Shown here: positions 6,235 through 7,307 of the stretch, one piece after another
How the letters are laid out: each line of letters opens with the position of its first letter
Numbering within the stretch: position 1 is the stretch's first letter
Assembly (NCBI GenBank): GCA_023247135.1
Contig: JAHFHB010000092.1
Coordinates: forward strand, 1-7,307
DNA length: 7,307 bases
Reading direction: 5' to 3'
Source: Candidatus Omnitrophota bacterium
GTDB lineage: Bacteria > Omnitrophota > Omnitrophia > Omnitrophales > Aquincolibacteriaceae
Notes under the pieces: generated by a model
Seen by the model: only the letters and a program-made list of their open reading frames with translations
What the model was told of the DNA's origin: nothing
The model's database searches: none
Position numbers and translations under genes: made by a program

Positions 6235-6879
6235 TCATTTACTGAATTTGGGCCCGCAATACTCGGTATCATAAAGGATACCTTTGATTACCTTCCATTC
6301 ACACGCTGAGTCCGCAATGCACTTGGCTTTGTCTGTGCCATACTTTGATTGACATGTTCCTGTTCCCGCATTCGTCGTCCCATCCCCGTAATTGCCCATA
6401 TTAATATTCATCGGATCAAACGACGGAGCTTCAGCAGTAGCTGGTTCCGGCATATCCATCGGTGCTGGAGCTTCTGCAATTTCTGCGGCAGGCTCAGCCG
6501 ACGGTGCTTCCATAGCAGGCTCGCTCACTGCTTCGGCCGAAGCCTCCACAGGTGCTCCCACTTCCTCAGCCGAAGCATCACCAGGTGTTGCCTCTATGGT
6601 ATCAGTATCTGGCACTTCCATTGAGTTCGGCTTTGTAGATTGACAAACAGAGTACAAGGCGAAAAAGCTTCTGTAACAGTAAGGGCAGGGATCAGCGCAT
6701 TTATTGAACCTATCAGAACACGAATCGCCGCATGTATTGGTTGTTGCTCCAGCGATTTCACTGGCATCCACTGCCATCGAATCAAGCGTCGGTACTGCAT
6801 ACGCCGATTTTAACCCCGTAAAGCTGAGGACCAGGGCAAAAACCATTGACATCACAATCCATTTTGTTTCTGTTTTCAT
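6235..6879 (-). CDS. secreted cysteine-rich protein of unknown family, copy 1
   Basis: I do not recognise a family. The 214-residue protein starts with a clear Sec signal peptide: KTETK, a hydrophobic core (7-23), then AYA before V29, a signal peptidase I site. The mature part has three regions. Residues 50-79 hold six Cys (50, 54, 61, 65, 68, 79), including CADPCPYC. Residues 86-153 are a low-complexity linker of Ala, Glu and Pro, which is acidic. Residues 176-208 hold four Cys (176, 187, 193, 208) in the pattern C-x10-C-x5-C-x14-C with CEW and YCGPK. Even Cys counts suggest disulfides in the periplasm or outside the cell, and the linker suggests two small modules. The start at 6879 has AAGGAG six bases upstream. 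A second copy with an identical C-terminus begins at the right edge. It lacks the CXXC-plus-thioredoxin context of a redox enzyme and any lipobox. Confidence 0.8.
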   Translation of the reverse strand: MKTETKWIVMSMVFALVLSFTGLKSAYAVPTLDSMAVDASEIAGATTNTCGDSCSDRFNKCADPCPYCYRSFFALYSVCQSTKPNSMEVPDTDTIEATPGDASAEEVGAPVEASAEAVSEPAMEAPSAEPAAEIAEAPAPMDMPEPATAEAPSFDPMNINMGNYGDGTTNAGTGTCQSKYGTDKAKCIADSACEWKVIKGILYDTEYCGPKFSK

Positions 6880-6941
6880 TTAAGTCTCCTTTTCAAATGC
6901 AAACGATTTTGTTCCTGCCTCTCGCTGCAGGTACTAGTCAA

Positions 6942-6970
6942 GTGATACGCGAGGGCGGCGCAGCTTTCAA
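6942..6970 (-). promoter_or_regulatory. candidate promoter of the secreted-protein gene, copy 1
   Basis: On the minus strand TTGAAA (6970-6965), a 17-base spacer and TATCAC (6947-6942) fit a sigma-70 promoter (5 of 6 and 4 of 6 matches). Transcription would start near 6935, giving a leader of about 55 bases. The 8-base palindrome CGCTAGCG (6976-6983) lies just upstream of the -35 box and could be an operator. TATGAT further upstream is a competing -10 but has no -35. Confidence 0.4.
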
Positions 6971-7122
6971 GGCCGCGCTAGCGTGTGCTAAAAACAATCA
7001 TATTTAAACGCAAAAGTTAGTTTTAACTCCTCATAACGGAAGGGCTTAGAACATTCAAAAGGCTTTAGGTGACAGGCATGCGGGCGCAAGGGCAAAGAAG
7101 GCCTGGAGAAAGCCTTAGAAAA
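6971..7122. other. spacer between the two secreted-protein genes
   Basis: With the promoter and terminator on either side, bases 6880-7220 form a 341-base stretch without a supported gene. This middle part holds the palindrome CGCTAGCG (6976-6983), an A/T-rich patch (about 6990-7028) with the small inverted repeat AGTTA-GTTT-TAACT (7015-7028), and a weak stem AAGGC/GCCTT (7098-7102 with 7112-7116). I see nothing else in it that can be named. Confidence 0.5.
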
Positions 7123-7160
7123 AAGCAGCCGCTCACGGTGTCCACCGCGAGCGGCTGCTT
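7123..7160 (-). terminator. Rho-independent terminator of the secreted-protein gene, copy 2
   Basis: A long hairpin: AAGCAGCCGCTC (7123-7134) pairs with GAGCGGCTGCTT (7149-7160), then one A/C mismatch, then CGGT with ACCG around a GTCC loop. On the minus strand the stem runs into six T (7124-7119), so it terminates transcripts entering from the right, i.e. from the gene at 7221 on. The stem sequence is unrelated to the terminator of copy 1 although the flanking bases (CTGCTT-GAAAAGGA) are shared. On the plus strand no U-tract follows. Confidence 0.85.
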
Positions 7161-7177
7161 GAAAAGGAGACGGCTTA

Positions 7178-7212
7178 AACTAACCCGGCACGCTGGGTAC
7201 CGGTACTGCTTC
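7178..7212 (-). repeat. interspersed element, copy C
   Basis: Identical over all 35 bases to copy A (4618-4652), which lies about 2.5 kb away. It sits in the 3' untranslated region of the second secreted-protein gene, at the same distance from the stop codon as copy B is from the first. Confidence 0.85.
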
Positions 7213-7307
7213 TAAAGTTCTCATTTACTGAATTTGGGCCCGCAATACTCGGTATCATAAAGGATACCTTTGATTACCTTCCATTCACACGCTGAGTCCG
7301 CAATGCA
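7192..7307 (-). repeat. long direct repeat with 6206-6321
   Basis: These 116 bases, up to the window end, are identical to 6206-6321 at an offset of 986. They cover part of the interspersed element, the 3' untranslated bases and the last 28 codons plus stop. The match continues leftward through the element after a one-base indel, and more weakly to about 7155 (6168 in copy 1). The repeat runs off the window, so its full length is unknown. Confidence 0.9.
7221..7307 (-). CDS. secreted cysteine-rich protein, copy 2 (C-terminal part only)
   Basis: Only the last 28 codons and the TGA (7221-7223) are in the window; the rest lies to the right. The visible residues begin at the Cys equivalent to C187 of copy 1 and are identical to it to the end, including CEW and YCGPKFSK, with no base difference. 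The gene is followed by its own copy of the interspersed element and its own terminator. Whether the N-terminal half is also conserved cannot be seen. A collapsed or chimeric assembly end is possible, but the different terminator and the one-base indel next to it favour a true second copy. Confidence 0.72.
   Translation of the reverse strand, partial: CIADSACEWKVIKGILYDTEYCGPKFSK

Noticed and set aside
6884..7171. 13-base match TTGAAAAGGAGAC between the ribosome binding site at 6896-6884 (minus) and 7159-7171 (plus)
   Set aside because: A purine-rich 13-mer match is expected about once by chance in a window this size on both strands, and no start codon follows the plus-strand copy.
4618..7212. 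CRISPR array
   Set aside because: Three copies of a short repeat exist, but they are about 1-1.6 kb apart with genes between them, and no cas gene is present.
4618..7212. Integron-type gene cassettes with attC sites
   Set aside because: A gene followed by a short structured repeat is reminiscent of cassettes, and copy B carries ATCTAAC. But the other copies break the RYYYAAC core, no partner GTTRRRY lies at a proper distance, the whole element is conserved rather than just its ends, and no integrase is visible.

Overview
The window looks like a piece of a Gram-negative bacterial chromosome, probably an uncultivated lineage of the Omnitrophota/PVC type. The evidence is indirect: an lpxA gene (so lipid A and an outer membrane), a small RRM-type RNA-binding protein with an RG-rich tail, a GldA/GldF-like ABC exporter pair, and a family 39-type membrane glycosyltransferase of a kind common in those groups. 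The phylum is an inference, not something the sequence proves.

Left part (2-2987, minus strand): a tight operon reads tyrS (tyrosyl-tRNA synthetase), then an ABC ATPase, then an ABC-2 permease. Both junctions are 4-base stop/start overlaps, so translation is probably coupled. A good sigma-70-type promoter lies upstream of tyrS. The operon may continue beyond base 1.

Middle (3103-4351): lpxA runs divergently on the plus strand from an extended -10 box only 7 bases before its ATG, with no Shine-Dalgarno, so its mRNA is probably leaderless. lpxA converges on a minus-strand RRM protein gene. Two hairpins between them have U-tracts pointing in opposite directions, so each gene seems to have its own terminator.

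Right part (4352-7307): a 360-base gap without a gene leads to a membrane glycosyltransferase (4712-6148, plus). This converges on a gene for a secreted, cysteine-rich protein of unknown family (6235-6879, minus). A second copy of that gene begins at the right edge (7221-7307, only the C-terminal 28 codons and stop visible, identical to the first copy). A conserved element of about 33-35 bp occurs three times in the same orientation: before the glycosyltransferase and just downstream of each secreted-protein stop codon. The two gene copies keep the element and the coding end but have unrelated terminator stems.

The most unusual parts are the interspersed element, the tandem secreted Cys-rich genes, and the paired extended -10 promoters between tyrS and lpxA. 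No CRISPR array, rRNA, tRNA or transposase gene was seen.
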